Of a stretch of 64,000 nucleotides of DNA, positions 29,186 to 36,702 are shown in pieces (position 1 is the first letter of the stretch; the number at the start of each line of letters is the position of its first letter). The notes under the pieces are model-generated. The model worked only from the letters and a program-made list of their open reading frames with translations. It had not been told where the DNA came from and made no database searches. Location of the stretch: positions 1 to 64,000 of the forward strand of contig DASUEU010000085.1 of NCBI GenBank assembly GCA_036274895.1, written 5' to 3'. The position numbers and the translations under genes are program-made. Source of the stretch: CALMKX01 sp036274895. GTDB lineage: Bacteria; Acidobacteriota; Thermoanaerobaculia; Multivoradales; SZUA-115.

Positions 29186-30176
29186 GCGCCGGGCATCTCT
29201 CTGGCTCGGCGTCGTCCTGGTCGCTCTGCTCGGCCTCGCCGGCCTGCTCGCCCCCTGGCTTGCTCCCCATCCGCCGGACGCCCAGTACGACGCCGCGGCA
29301 GCAGGCCACCGCCCTCCCGGCACCTCACTGACCGGGCTCGAGCTGGCGGACGGGCGCTGGGTGCTGGGCGACCAACTGGAGCGCACCGCCGAGGGCTACC
29401 GGTTGCGGCGGCTCGGTGAGCTGCGCACGATCACCACGGCCGAGCTTGCCCCGGGCGGCGGGCCGCATCGTTTCCTCTTCCCCCTGGGCACCGACGGCGT
29501 CGGCCGGGACCTGCTCTCCCGCTTGCTGCACGGGGCGCGGGTCTCCCTCGCCCTGGCGCTCTTGGCGGTGGCCCTCGCCATGACCCTGGGCGTCCTCTAC
29601 GGGGCCATTGCCGCCACTTCGAAGCCTTGGCTGGACAACTTGATGATGCGGCTGGTCGATGCCCTGCTGGCCTTCCCTCCCCTGCTCCTGATGCTGACCC
29701 TGGCGGCTCTCTTCCGTCCCAGCTCGGCGCTCCTGGCCCTGGTTCTGGGTGGCACGGGCTGGATGGAGGTCAGCCGGTTGGTGCGCGCCCAGGTCAAAGG
29801 CGTGGCCGCCCGCGAGCTGATCACCGCGGCTCGAGCCAGCGGGCTCTCGCGCTGGCGCATCCTCACCCGGCACCTGCTGCCCAACTCCTTGACGCCGGTG
29901 TTCGCTCTCGCCCCCCTGTGGGTGGCCAACGTCATCCTCGCCGAGTCGGCCCTCTCCTTCCTGGGCCTGGGCATCCAACCGCCCGACGCCAGCTGGGGGA
30001 CGATCATCAACGACGGCCAAGAGGTGCTGGTCCAGGCCTGGTGGATCGCCGCCTTTCCCGGCCTGGCCATCGCCCTCGCCGTCATCGGCTGGAACCTGAT
30101 CGGCGAGGCCCTGCGCGAGCTGCTGGACCCCCGGGGTGGTGACGGGCGGCGGAACATGGGCGATGCGCACCGCTGA
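29178..30176 (+). CDS. Peptide ABC transporter permease, DppC/OppC type
   Basis: The second permease, 332 residues. After the first transmembrane helix there is an unusually long extracytoplasmic segment (about residues 30-100). FPLGTDGVGRDLLSRLLHGA, the DppC signature, then five further helices follow. The EAA loop is ELITAARASGLSRWRILTRH, and SALSFLGLGIQPPDASWG is characteristic. It overlaps the downstream queA start by 14 nt. No ATP-binding subunits follow, so they must be encoded elsewhere or shared with another transporter. Confidence 0.92.
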   Translation: MPERRASLWLGVVLVALLGLAGLLAPWLAPHPPDAQYDAAAAGHRPPGTSLTGLELADGRWVLGDQLERTAEGYRLRRLGELRTITTAELAPGGGPHRFLFPLGTDGVGRDLLSRLLHGARVSLALALLAVALAMTLGVLYGAIAATSKPWLDNLMMRLVDALLAFPPLLLMLTLAALFRPSSALLALVLGGTGWMEVSRLVRAQVKGVAARELITAARASGLSRWRILTRHLLPNSLTPVFALAPLWVANVILAESALSFLGLGIQPPDASWGTIINDGQEVLVQAWWIAAFPGLAIALAVIGWNLIGEALRELLDPRGGDGRRNMGDAHR

Positions 30177-31230
30177 CTTCGACTTCGAGCTGCCGGCCGC
30201 GGCGATCGCCCAGCAAGCCGCGGCCCGGGGAGAGAGTCGTCTCTTCGTCCTCGACGCCCCCGGCGAGGCCCGCCATCGCACGATCCGCGACCTGCCGTCG
30301 CTGCTGGCACCCGGCGACCTGCTGGTGGTCAACGACACCCGGGTGATCCCGGCCCGCCTCTTCGCTCGCCGGCCGGACACCGGCGGCCTCCTCGAGCTGC
30401 TCCTGGTCGAGCGGCGGGGCCCCCGCGAGTGGCTCTGCCTGGCGCGGCCCGGCCGCCGTGCCCGGACCGGCCGGGTGTTCCGCCTCGAAGGACCCACGGG
30501 CGGGAGCGACCTCTCGGTCGAGGTGGTGGGACGAGGGGAGGAGGGGCGCTTCGAGGTCCGCTTCTCGGAGCCGATCGAGCCCTGGCTCGAGATCCTGGGC
30601 CACGTACCACTGCCGCCCTACATCCAGCGCGCCGACACCGCCGCCGACCGGGAGCGCTACCAGACCGTCTACGCCCGCCAGCCGGGCTCGATCGCCGCCC
30701 CCACCGCCGGCCTGCACTTCACGCCCGAGCTGCTCGGCGAGCTCGAGTCGGCCGGGATCGCCCGCGCAGCAGTGACCCTCCACGTCGGCCTGGGCACCTT
30801 CCTGCCGGTGACCGCCGAGGAGGTGGCCGACCACCGCATGGAGGCCGAGCGTTGGGAGATCCCCGAGGCCACGGCCACGGCCATCGCCGCCTGCCGCGAG
30901 CGGGGAGGGCGGGTGGTGGCGGTGGGGACGACGGTGGTGCGGACGCTGGAGTCGGCAGCGTTGGCGGCGGAACCGGGGAGGGCAGGCACGGGGGCCTGCC
31001 CCTACCTCGCCGGTTCCGGTTCCACCCGGCTGTTCATCACCCCGGGCTTCCCCTTCCAGGTGGTCGACGCGCTGCTGACCAACTTCCACCTGCCCCGCTC
31101 CACCCTGCTCATGCTGGTCTCGGCGTTCGCCGGCCGGGAGCGAGTGCTGGCCGCCTATCGCGAGGCGATCGCGGCCGGCTATCGCTTCTATTCCTACGGC
31201 GACGCGATGCTGGTCCGGCGAGGTTCGTAG
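30163..31230 (+). CDS. queA: S-adenosylmethionine:tRNA ribosyltransferase-isomerase QueA
   Basis: Transfers ribose from SAM to 7-aminomethyl-7-deazaguanine in tRNA, forming epoxyqueuosine. Landmarks are FDFELPAAAIAQQAA, LLVVNDTRVIPARLF, YARQPGSIAAPTAGLHFT, LHVGLGTFLPV and the C-terminal NFHLPRSTLLMLVSAFAG and YRFYSYGDAML. The 355-residue length is normal. ATG at 30163 gives the usual N-terminus and overlaps the permease end. A surface loop (about residues 271-281, GRAGTGACPY) is encoded by a repeat-like palindrome; see the separate entry. The TAG stop is supplied by another palindrome. Confidence 0.95.
   Translation: MRTADFDFELPAAAIAQQAAARGESRLFVLDAPGEARHRTIRDLPSLLAPGDLLVVNDTRVIPARLFARRPDTGGLLELLLVERRGPREWLCLARPGRRARTGRVFRLEGPTGGSDLSVEVVGRGEEGRFEVRFSEPIEPWLEILGHVPLPPYIQRADTAADRERYQTVYARQPGSIAAPTAGLHFTPELLGELESAGIARAAVTLHVGLGTFLPVTAEEVADHRMEAERWEIPEATATAIAACRERGGRVVAVGTTVVRTLESAALAAEPGRAGTGACPYLAGSGSTRLFITPGFPFQVVDALLTNFHLPRSTLLMLVSAFAGRERVLAAYREAIAAGYRFYSYGDAMLVRRGS
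30975..31005 (+). repeat. Repeat-like palindrome inside queA, in frame
   Basis: The sequence from GGGGAGGGCAGGCACG through GGGGCCTGCCCCTAC matches, in inverted orientation, a copy downstream of the Spy-like gene (36384-36411). It is translated in queA as part of a loop that is some 7 residues longer than in E. coli QueA. This looks like a short intergenic repeat fixed inside a gene without breaking the frame. Confidence 0.6.
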
Positions 31231-31254
31231 GGGCGCAGCATGCTGCGCCCCTAC
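31227..31254. repeat. Perfect 28-bp palindrome between convergent queA and gcvPB
   Basis: Each half is GTAGGGGCGCAGCA, so the two halves are exact reverse complements. The TAG inside each arm is the stop codon of queA (plus) and gcvPB (minus). With no T-run it is not a standard intrinsic terminator, but as RNA on either strand it would form a 14-bp hairpin at the transcript end. Confidence 0.85.
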
Positions 31255-32747
31255 TTCTCCCGCGCCATCCAGGTCAGCACCGGCTTGCGGGCCGCGCCGG
31301 CCTCGTCGAGGCGGCGCACCGGGGTGTCGAAGGGCGCGCCGTGGAGCAGGTCCGGGTTCTCCTCGGCCTCACGGGCGATCGCCAGCATGGCGTCGACGAA
31401 GCGGTCCAGCTCTTCCTTGGCCGCCGTCTCGGTGGGCTCGATCATCAGCGCCCCGGAGACGATCAGGGGGAAGTAGATCGTCGGCGGGTGGAACCCGTAG
31501 TCCATCAGCCGCTTGGCGATGTCGAGGGTCGACACGCCGTGGGCCGACTGGTTCTTGTCCGAAAGCACCACCTCGTGGAGGCTGGGGCTCTGGTAGGCGA
31601 GGTGGTAGGCCCCTTCGAGACGCTTCCGCAGGTAGTTGGCGTTGAGCACCGAGACCTCGGCCACCTTGGCCAGACCCTCGCCCCCCATCGCCAGAATGTA
31701 GGTCAGCGAGCGCACCATCACCCCGAAGCTGGTGCCGAACGAGCGCACCCTACCGATCGAGAGGGGACGGTCGGTCGACAGGGTGTAGCGGCCGTCCGCC
31801 GTGCGCTCCACCGTCGGCACCGGCAGGTGCGGCACCAGGCTCTCGGCCACCGCCACCGGGCCTGCGCCCGGGCCACCACCGCCGTGAGGCTGGGTGAAAG
31901 TCTTGTGCAGGTTGATGTGCATCACGTCGATGCCCATCCTGCCCGGCTTGGCCTTGCCCACGAAGGCGTTGAAGTTGGCGCCGTCGCAATAGACGAAACC
32001 GCCTTTGCCGTGGACGATGCGAGCGATGTCGAGGATGTGGTTCTCGAAAACGCCCAAGGTGTTGGGTTGGGTGAGCATCAGCCCCGCCACGTCCTCGGTC
32101 ATCGCCCGCTCGACCTCGGCCAGGTCGAGGGTGCCCTGGGCGTTCGACACCAGTTCCTTGACCTCGAAGCCGGCGAGGCTCGCCGAGGCCGGATTGGTGC
32201 CGTGCGCCGAATCCGGGATCAGCACGTAGCGCCGCTTCTCGCCACGGGCGTCGAGGGCGGCCTTGATCATCAGGATGCCGACGTACTCGCCCTGCGCTCC
32301 GGCGGAGGGGTGCAGCGAGACCCGCGGCAGGCCGGTGGCCTCGATCAGCGCCTGCTCGATCTGCCAAAGCAGGGCCAGGTTGCCCTGGACGGTGCGGTCA
32401 GGTTGCAGCGGATGGGCATCGGCGAAGCCGGCGTAGCGGGCCGTCTCCTCGTTGATCCGCGGGTTGTACTTCATGGTGCAGCTGCCGAGGGGATAGAGGC
32501 CGAGGTCGAGGGAGTAGTTCTTCCGCGACAGCCGCGAGAAGTGGCGCACGACGTCCACCTCGGATAGCTCGGGCAAGTCCTCAAGGTCGCCCCGCAGCAA
32601 CCCCGGGGGCAGCAACTCGGTGACCGGTGCCTCCTCGACACCGGCCGCCGGCAGCTGGACGCCGATGCGGCCTGGCCGGGAGAGGTCGAAGAGGAGCCCT
32701 TCGTTCTTCCAGTGACGCTCGGGATGGGCGATCGTGGTGTCGGACAC
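31251..32747 (-). CDS. gcvPB: Glycine dehydrogenase (decarboxylating) subunit 2
   Basis: C-terminal half of the split P-protein, 498 residues. It decarboxylates glycine with pyridoxal phosphate and loads the aminomethyl group on GcvH. The PLP-lysine motif is NLHKTFTQPHGGGGPG. Other landmarks are the GSCTMKYNPR loop, HPSAGAQGEYVG and DSAHGTNPASA. A GTG at 32747 has GGAGG at good spacing. It is the last gene of gcvT-gcvH-gcvPA-gcvPB. Its TAG stop lies in the palindrome shared with queA. Confidence 0.96.
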   Translation of the reverse strand: MSDTTIAHPERHWKNEGLLFDLSRPGRIGVQLPAAGVEEAPVTELLPPGLLRGDLEDLPELSEVDVVRHFSRLSRKNYSLDLGLYPLGSCTMKYNPRINEETARYAGFADAHPLQPDRTVQGNLALLWQIEQALIEATGLPRVSLHPSAGAQGEYVGILMIKAALDARGEKRRYVLIPDSAHGTNPASASLAGFEVKELVSNAQGTLDLAEVERAMTEDVAGLMLTQPNTLGVFENHILDIARIVHGKGGFVYCDGANFNAFVGKAKPGRMGIDVMHINLHKTFTQPHGGGGPGAGPVAVAESLVPHLPVPTVERTADGRYTLSTDRPLSIGRVRSFGTSFGVMVRSLTYILAMGGEGLAKVAEVSVLNANYLRKRLEGAYHLAYQSPSLHEVVLSDKNQSAHGVSTLDIAKRLMDYGFHPPTIYFPLIVSGALMIEPTETAAKEELDRFVDAMLAIAREAEENPDLLHGAPFDTPVRRLDEAGAARKPVLTWMAREK

Positions 32748-32757
32748 TCGAAGCCTC

Positions 32758-34119
32758 CTAGGCGAGGGAAGAAGCGGCGCGGAGGAAGGCATCGAGCTCC
32801 TCCGGGGGGTTGGACTCGGTCACGGCGACCAGGAAGCTGTCTGCGAGCTCGGGATAGTCGGGGCCCAGGGGCACTCCGGCGAGAATTCCCGCTCCCTCGA
32901 AGCTCTCGAGGAGGCCGGCCACGGACTTGCTCGAGCGTAGGGCGACCTCGTTGAAGAAGGGCGAGGCGAAGCGCCGGGAGAGGCCGGCCGAGGCCAGCCG
33001 CCCGGCCAGGGAGGCGCAGCGCTGGAGGTTGATCTCGGCCAGCCGGACCAGGCCCCGCCGGCCGTGCAGGGCGAGGTAGATGGTGGCCGCCAGGGCGCAG
33101 AGGGCGACGTTGGTACAGATGTTCGAGGTCGCCTTCTCGCGGCGGATGTGCTGTTCGCGGGTCGAGAGGGTGAGCACCCAGGCCCTCTTGCCATCGACGT
33201 CGACGGTTTCCCCGACCAGGCGGCCGGGCATGGCCCGCTTGGCTTCGTCACGGGCGGCGAAGAAGCCGAGGTAGGGGCCGCCGTAGCCCAAGGGCAGGCC
33301 GAAGGAGCGCGCGTCGCCGCAGGCGATGTCGATCCCCGCCTCGCCGGGGCTTCGAAGCAGGGCGAGGGAGAGCGCCTCGGTGACCACGCCGATCGAGATC
33401 GCGCCGTGGGCACGGGCCGCGTCGGCCGCGGCGGTCCAGGGCTCGATGACGCCGAAGTAGTTGGGCGATTGAACCGCCACGCAGACCGTGTCGCCATCGA
33501 CCGCGGCGGCCAGGGCCGCGGCATCCGTGGCCCCGAAAGCATCGAAGCCGACCTCGACGATCTCGAGGTCGAGGTTCGCGATGTGGGTAGCCAGGGTCTG
33601 CCGGTAGTGCGGGTGGATCGCCCGCGACACCACCACCTTGTGACGCTTCTTGACCAGGCGCGCGGCCATCAGCACGGCCTCGGCGAAGGCGCTCGCCCCT
33701 TCGTACATCGAGGCGTTGGCCACCGGCAGGCCGGTGAGCTGGGCGATCAGGCTCTGGAACTCGAAGATCGCCTGCAGGGTCCCCTGGCTCATCTCGGGCT
33801 GATAGGGGGTGTAGACGGTGAGGAACTCCCCCCGCTGGATGAGGTGATCCACTGCCGCGGGCACGTCGTGGCGATAGGCGCCGGCGCCGAGGAAGCTCGC
33901 CACGTCCCGGCCCGCCACGCGGTTGGCCGCTTGGAGCTGATGGAAGTGCTGGCGCAGCTCCTGGTCGGAGAGGGGGCCGGCGATCGCCAGGGGGTGGTCG
34001 AGCAGGATCTCTTCGGGCAGGCTGGCGAACAGCTGGTCGGTCGAGGAGACGCCGATCGCGTCGAGCATCTCCTGACGGTCCGTGTCGCCCAACGGGATGT
34101 AGCGATGGGCCTTGTGCAC
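32758..34119 (-). CDS. gcvPA: Glycine dehydrogenase (decarboxylating) subunit 1
   Basis: N-terminal half of the split P-protein, 453 residues. Landmarks are RYIPLGDTDRQEMLDAIGV at the start, FLGAGAYRHDVPAAVDHL, YTPYQPEMSQGTLQAIFEFQ (written here as separate typical blocks) and STREQHIRREKATSNICTN, all diagnostic of GcvPA. The start is a GTG after GGGAG. The two-subunit form is found in many Gram-positives, Thermotogae and Acidobacteriota and differs from the single-chain GcvP of E. coli. Spacing to gcvPB is 10 nt. Confidence 0.96.
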   Translation of the reverse strand: MHKAHRYIPLGDTDRQEMLDAIGVSSTDQLFASLPEEILLDHPLAIAGPLSDQELRQHFHQLQAANRVAGRDVASFLGAGAYRHDVPAAVDHLIQRGEFLTVYTPYQPEMSQGTLQAIFEFQSLIAQLTGLPVANASMYEGASAFAEAVLMAARLVKKRHKVVVSRAIHPHYRQTLATHIANLDLEIVEVGFDAFGATDAAALAAAVDGDTVCVAVQSPNYFGVIEPWTAAADAARAHGAISIGVVTEALSLALLRSPGEAGIDIACGDARSFGLPLGYGGPYLGFFAARDEAKRAMPGRLVGETVDVDGKRAWVLTLSTREQHIRREKATSNICTNVALCALAATIYLALHGRRGLVRLAEINLQRCASLAGRLASAGLSRRFASPFFNEVALRSSKSVAGLLESFEGAGILAGVPLGPDYPELADSFLVAVTESNPPEELDAFLRAASSLA

Positions 34120-34136
34120 CGGCGGGGCTCCCTCCC

Positions 34137-34532
34137 TCAGGCGTTGGCTTCGGCTTCGATGAAGGCTTCGTAGGCTTCGGCGTTCATCAGCTTCTTGAGG
34201 TCACCCGCCGAGGAGAAGCGGATCTTGACCAGCCAGCCCTCGCCGTGCGGATCCTCGTTCAGGACTTCCGGGTCGTCGACGGCGGACTCGTTGACCTCGA
34301 TGACCTCTCCGGCCACGGGCGTGTAGACCTCGGCAACTGCCTTGACCGACTCGATGGTGCCGATCTCGTCCCCGGCGTTGAAGACTTCGCCGACCTCGGG
34401 GAGCTCGACGAAGACGACCTCGCCCAGCTCATGCTGGGCGAACTCCGTGATCCCGAGGACGCAGAGGTCGTCCTCGACTCGGATCCACTCGTGCTCCTCG
34501 GTGTAGAGGTACTGATTGGGATAGGTAGACAT
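34137..34532 (-). CDS. gcvH: Glycine cleavage system H protein
   Basis: A 131-residue lipoyl carrier that shuttles the aminomethyl group between P, T and L proteins. The lipoylation site is Lys64 in TIESVKAVAEVY. The N-terminal YTEEHEWIRVEDD and the ELGEVVFVELPEVGE segment are typical. ATG is preceded by AAGGAGGAG. It is 17 nt upstream of gcvPA. Confidence 0.97.
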   Translation of the reverse strand: MSTYPNQYLYTEEHEWIRVEDDLCVLGITEFAQHELGEVVFVELPEVGEVFNAGDEIGTIESVKAVAEVYTPVAGEVIEVNESAVDDPEVLNEDPHGEGWLVKIRFSSAGDLKKLMNAEAYEAFIEAEANA

Positions 34533-34594
34533 GACTCTCGATCTCCTCCTTGGTGCAAAGGACCGGCCGAGCCGGGGGCAAGGTCAAGCTTATT

Positions 34595-35683
34595 TCATCG
34601 GGCGCGACGGTAGAACGGCGTCTCGACCACCCGGGCCGGAACTTCCTTGCCCCGCACGTCGAGGGTGAGCTCGGTGCCCAGGCCGGCCAACGCGAGGGGC
34701 ACGTAAGCCATGCCGAGCGCCTTCTCGAAGGTCGGCGAGAAGGTGCCGCTGGTGACCGCTCCCACCAGCTGGCCCCCCTGGACCACACCGTGGCCCTGGC
34801 GGGCGATGCCGCGGCCGGTGACCTCGAAGCCCACCAGCCGCCGGGTGACTCCCCGCTCTCGCTGCGCCACCAGGGCCGCACGGCCGATGAAGTCGCCCTT
34901 GTCGAGCTTGATGGTCCAGTCGAGGCAGGCTTCCCAGGGCGTCGTGGTGGTGTCGATCTCGTGGCCGTAGAGGGCCATGGCGGCCTCCAGGCGCAGGGTG
35001 TCGCGGGCGCCCAGGCCGGCCGGCATCAGGCCGTGCTCGCGGCCGACCTCGAGCAGCCGGCGCCAGACCCTCGGGGCGTCGTCGGGAGCCAGGTAGAGCT
35101 CGAAGCCGTCCTCGCCGGTGTACCCGGTGCGCGAGAACAGCACCGGCACGCCGAAGACCTCGCCGTGGCCGAAGCGGTAGTAGCGGATCGCCTCGAGGTC
35201 GACGTTGGCGTGGGGGGTGAGGATGGCGATCGCCCGCGGGCCCTGGAGGGCGAGCAGGGCGTAGCGGTCGGAGAGATTCTCGACGGTGACATCGAAGGAG
35301 CTCGACTGGCTCTCGATCCAGGCGTAGTCGGCGTCGGCGTTGCCGGCGTTGACCACCACCAGGAAGTCGGCCGCGCCGAGGCGGTAGATCAGCAGGTCGT
35401 CCAGGTAGGTGCCGCCCTCGTTCAAGATCGCGCTGTAGTGGGCGCGGCCGGGGGCGAGCTTGGCGACGTCGTTGGGAGTGAGGTACTGAAGGAAGGCTTC
35501 CGCGGCGGGCCCCCGCACCGACACCTCGCCCATGTGCGAGACGTCGAAGAGGCCGGCGGCGGTGCGCACGGCACGATGCTCCTCCATCAGACCGGCATAC
35601 TGGACGGGCATCTCCCAACCCGCGAACTCGACGAGCCGGGCACCGGCCTCCTGATGGCACTCGAACAAGGGTGTCCTCTTCAC
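34595..35683 (-). CDS. gcvT: Glycine cleavage system aminomethyltransferase T protein
   Basis: Moves the methylene group from GcvH to tetrahydrofolate, releasing ammonia; 362 residues. It begins KRTPLFECHQEAGARLVEF, has GLFDVSHMGEVSVRGP, the folate-binding SRTGYTGEDGFELYL, GARDTLRLEAAMALYGHE and the C-terminal GTFSPTFEKALGMAYV. A GTG at 35683 with AAGGAG 8 nt upstream gives the standard N-terminus; longer reading has no support. First gene of the gcv operon. No glycine riboswitch was recognised in the leader. Confidence 0.96.
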   Translation of the reverse strand: MKRTPLFECHQEAGARLVEFAGWEMPVQYAGLMEEHRAVRTAAGLFDVSHMGEVSVRGPAAEAFLQYLTPNDVAKLAPGRAHYSAILNEGGTYLDDLLIYRLGAADFLVVVNAGNADADYAWIESQSSSFDVTVENLSDRYALLALQGPRAIAILTPHANVDLEAIRYYRFGHGEVFGVPVLFSRTGYTGEDGFELYLAPDDAPRVWRRLLEVGREHGLMPAGLGARDTLRLEAAMALYGHEIDTTTTPWEACLDWTIKLDKGDFIGRAALVAQRERGVTRRLVGFEVTGRGIARQGHGVVQGGQLVGAVTSGTFSPTFEKALGMAYVPLALAGLGTELTLDVRGKEVPARVVETPFYRRAR

Positions 35684-35729
35684 GCGGTGCTCCTTGGTCG
35701 CTGGGAATGAAGGCTTGCGGCGGACGAGC

Positions 35730-35738
35730 AAGCTATCA
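35730..35738 (-). promoter_or_regulatory. Possible extended -10 promoter of the gcv operon
   Basis: On the minus strand TGATAGCTT gives TG plus a TATAAT-like TAGCTT about 46 nt upstream of the gcvT GTG. No good -35 hexamer sits at 17 nt; TTTCCT at 19 nt is the nearest. This is weak evidence from position and sequence only. Confidence 0.35.
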
Positions 35739-35800
35739 CGACTGCCAGCACCGCAGGAAAGCCCGGCGGCGTGGGTTTCACCCCGCGAAAGGAGAAACTG

Positions 35801-36322
35801 ATGAAGCCTCGAACCCGTCACGCCGCCTTGACCGCCCTGCTGATCGCCGGGGCCACGCTCACCGCCGTCGCCGCCCCGCCCCGTCCCGTCCAGGGCCCGG
35901 GGCAAGGTCAGGGCCAGGGTCCTGCCGCCGCCGAAGCCCGCGGCCCCCACGGTGGCCACCTCCTGCGCCTGGCCGCCCACTATCTCCAACTCACCGACGA
36001 GCAGACCACGGCCGCCCGCCAGATCTTCGAGGACGCGCGCACCGCCGCCCAGCCCCTGATCGAGCAGCTGCGCACCTCGCGCCAGCAGCTGCGTGACCTC
36101 CTCGACCAGGCGAACCCCGACGCCGCGGCGGTGGGCCAGGCCGTGATCGCGGCCGACGCCACCCGCGAGCAGCTGCGCGCCCTACGTGAGGACGCCACGG
36201 CCGACTTCCGCGCCCTGCTGACCACCGAGCAGCAAGCCCGCCTCGACGCCTTCCTCGCCGCGCTCCACGCCCTGCGCGACCGCCGCGGCGGCCCGGGTGA
36301 GGGGGACGGCGGGGAGGGCTAG
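35801..36322 (+). CDS. Spy/CpxP-like periplasmic protein (LTxxQ-type)
   Basis: A probable periplasmic chaperone or envelope-stress protein, 173 residues. A signal peptide (HAALTALLIAGATLTAVAA) is followed by a low-complexity GPGQGQGQG stretch. The mature helical part contains LTDEQTTAARQIFEDART and, later, LLTTEQQARLDAFL, two LTxEQ motifs as in Spy and CpxP. ATG has AAAGGAG at ideal spacing. It is divergent from the gcv operon and 380 nt upstream of the PhoB/PhoR-type genes, so it may be a regulatory target of that pair, but this is inference. Confidence 0.8.
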   Translation: MKPRTRHAALTALLIAGATLTAVAAPPRPVQGPGQGQGQGPAAAEARGPHGGHLLRLAAHYLQLTDEQTTAARQIFEDARTAAQPLIEQLRTSRQQLRDLLDQANPDAAAVGQAVIAADATREQLRALREDATADFRALLTTEQQARLDAFLAALHALRDRRGGPGEGDGGEG

Positions 36323-36331
36323 GTCCTCCCC

Positions 36332-36411
36332 GGAGGGCGGCCACGGGGGGCCGCCCCTACACCTCAAAGCCGAGATTCCCGTCGGGGCAGGCCCCCGTGC
36401 CTGCCCTCCCC
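36332..36411. repeat. Two tandem REP-like palindromes downstream of the Spy-like gene
   Basis: The first (36332-36360) reads GGAGGGCGGCCACGG then GGGGCCGCCCCTAC. The second (36384-36411) reads GGGGCAGGCCCCCGTG then CCTGCCCTCCCC. They are in opposite orientation, 23 nt apart. The second matches the in-frame copy in queA, the first matches the copy after the haloperoxidase gene at 55.7 kb. They belong to the GTAGGGGC-ended family. Confidence 0.7.
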
Positions 36412-36702
36412 GCACCCCCCTAGAACCCCCTAACCCCCTCTGTCACAGAGATTTACCAGGGTCGTCACGGAATCGTCCCCGCCACCTGTGGAAAACTGTC
36501 CTCTCGAGCGGTCGCAGCCACCTCGACCGCTCGTTTTCCGCAATCGTAACCAACTGAAAAGAAACCACTTGCCGCGATTGCACAATTCTCTGTTCAAAAC
36601 GGGGAAAGCCACGAGCCATGGGGGGTTTGGGGCCTGTGACAGGGGTTTTTCCGCAGGGTTTTCCGCACGGCTTGCGGAAAGTTCCGTGCTAGCCTTTTCG
36701 CG
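36412..36702 (+). promoter_or_regulatory. AT-richer control region upstream of the PhoB-type gene
   Basis: This stretch is clearly lower in GC than its surroundings. TTTTCCGC(A) occurs three times (near 36534, 36648 and 36659) and once inverted (36673-36680). The last two form an 8-bp dyad TTTCCGCA / TGCGGAAA with a 5-nt loop at 36660-36680. TGCTAGCCT (36687-36695) looks like an extended -10, ending 7 nt before the response-regulator ATG. The repeated TTTCCGCA could be a regulator site; a direct match to the Pho box was not found. Confidence 0.45.
36505..36537 (+). terminator. Intrinsic-terminator-like hairpin
   Basis: A perfect 10-bp stem (CGAGCGGTCG / CGACCGCTCG) with a 9-nt loop is followed directly by TTTT. 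It lies about 180 nt after the Spy-like gene and 165 nt before the response-regulator gene. It could end the Spy-like transcript. The T-run is short, so function is uncertain. Confidence 0.5.

Noticed and set aside
35684..35800. Glycine riboswitch before gcvT
   Set aside because: The leader is too short for a tandem or single aptamer and shows none of the conserved glycine-aptamer core segments.
36440..36475. Pho box before the PhoB-type gene (CTGTCAC...)
   Set aside because: Only one CTGTCA half-site is present, without the second copy at 11 nt; not enough to call.
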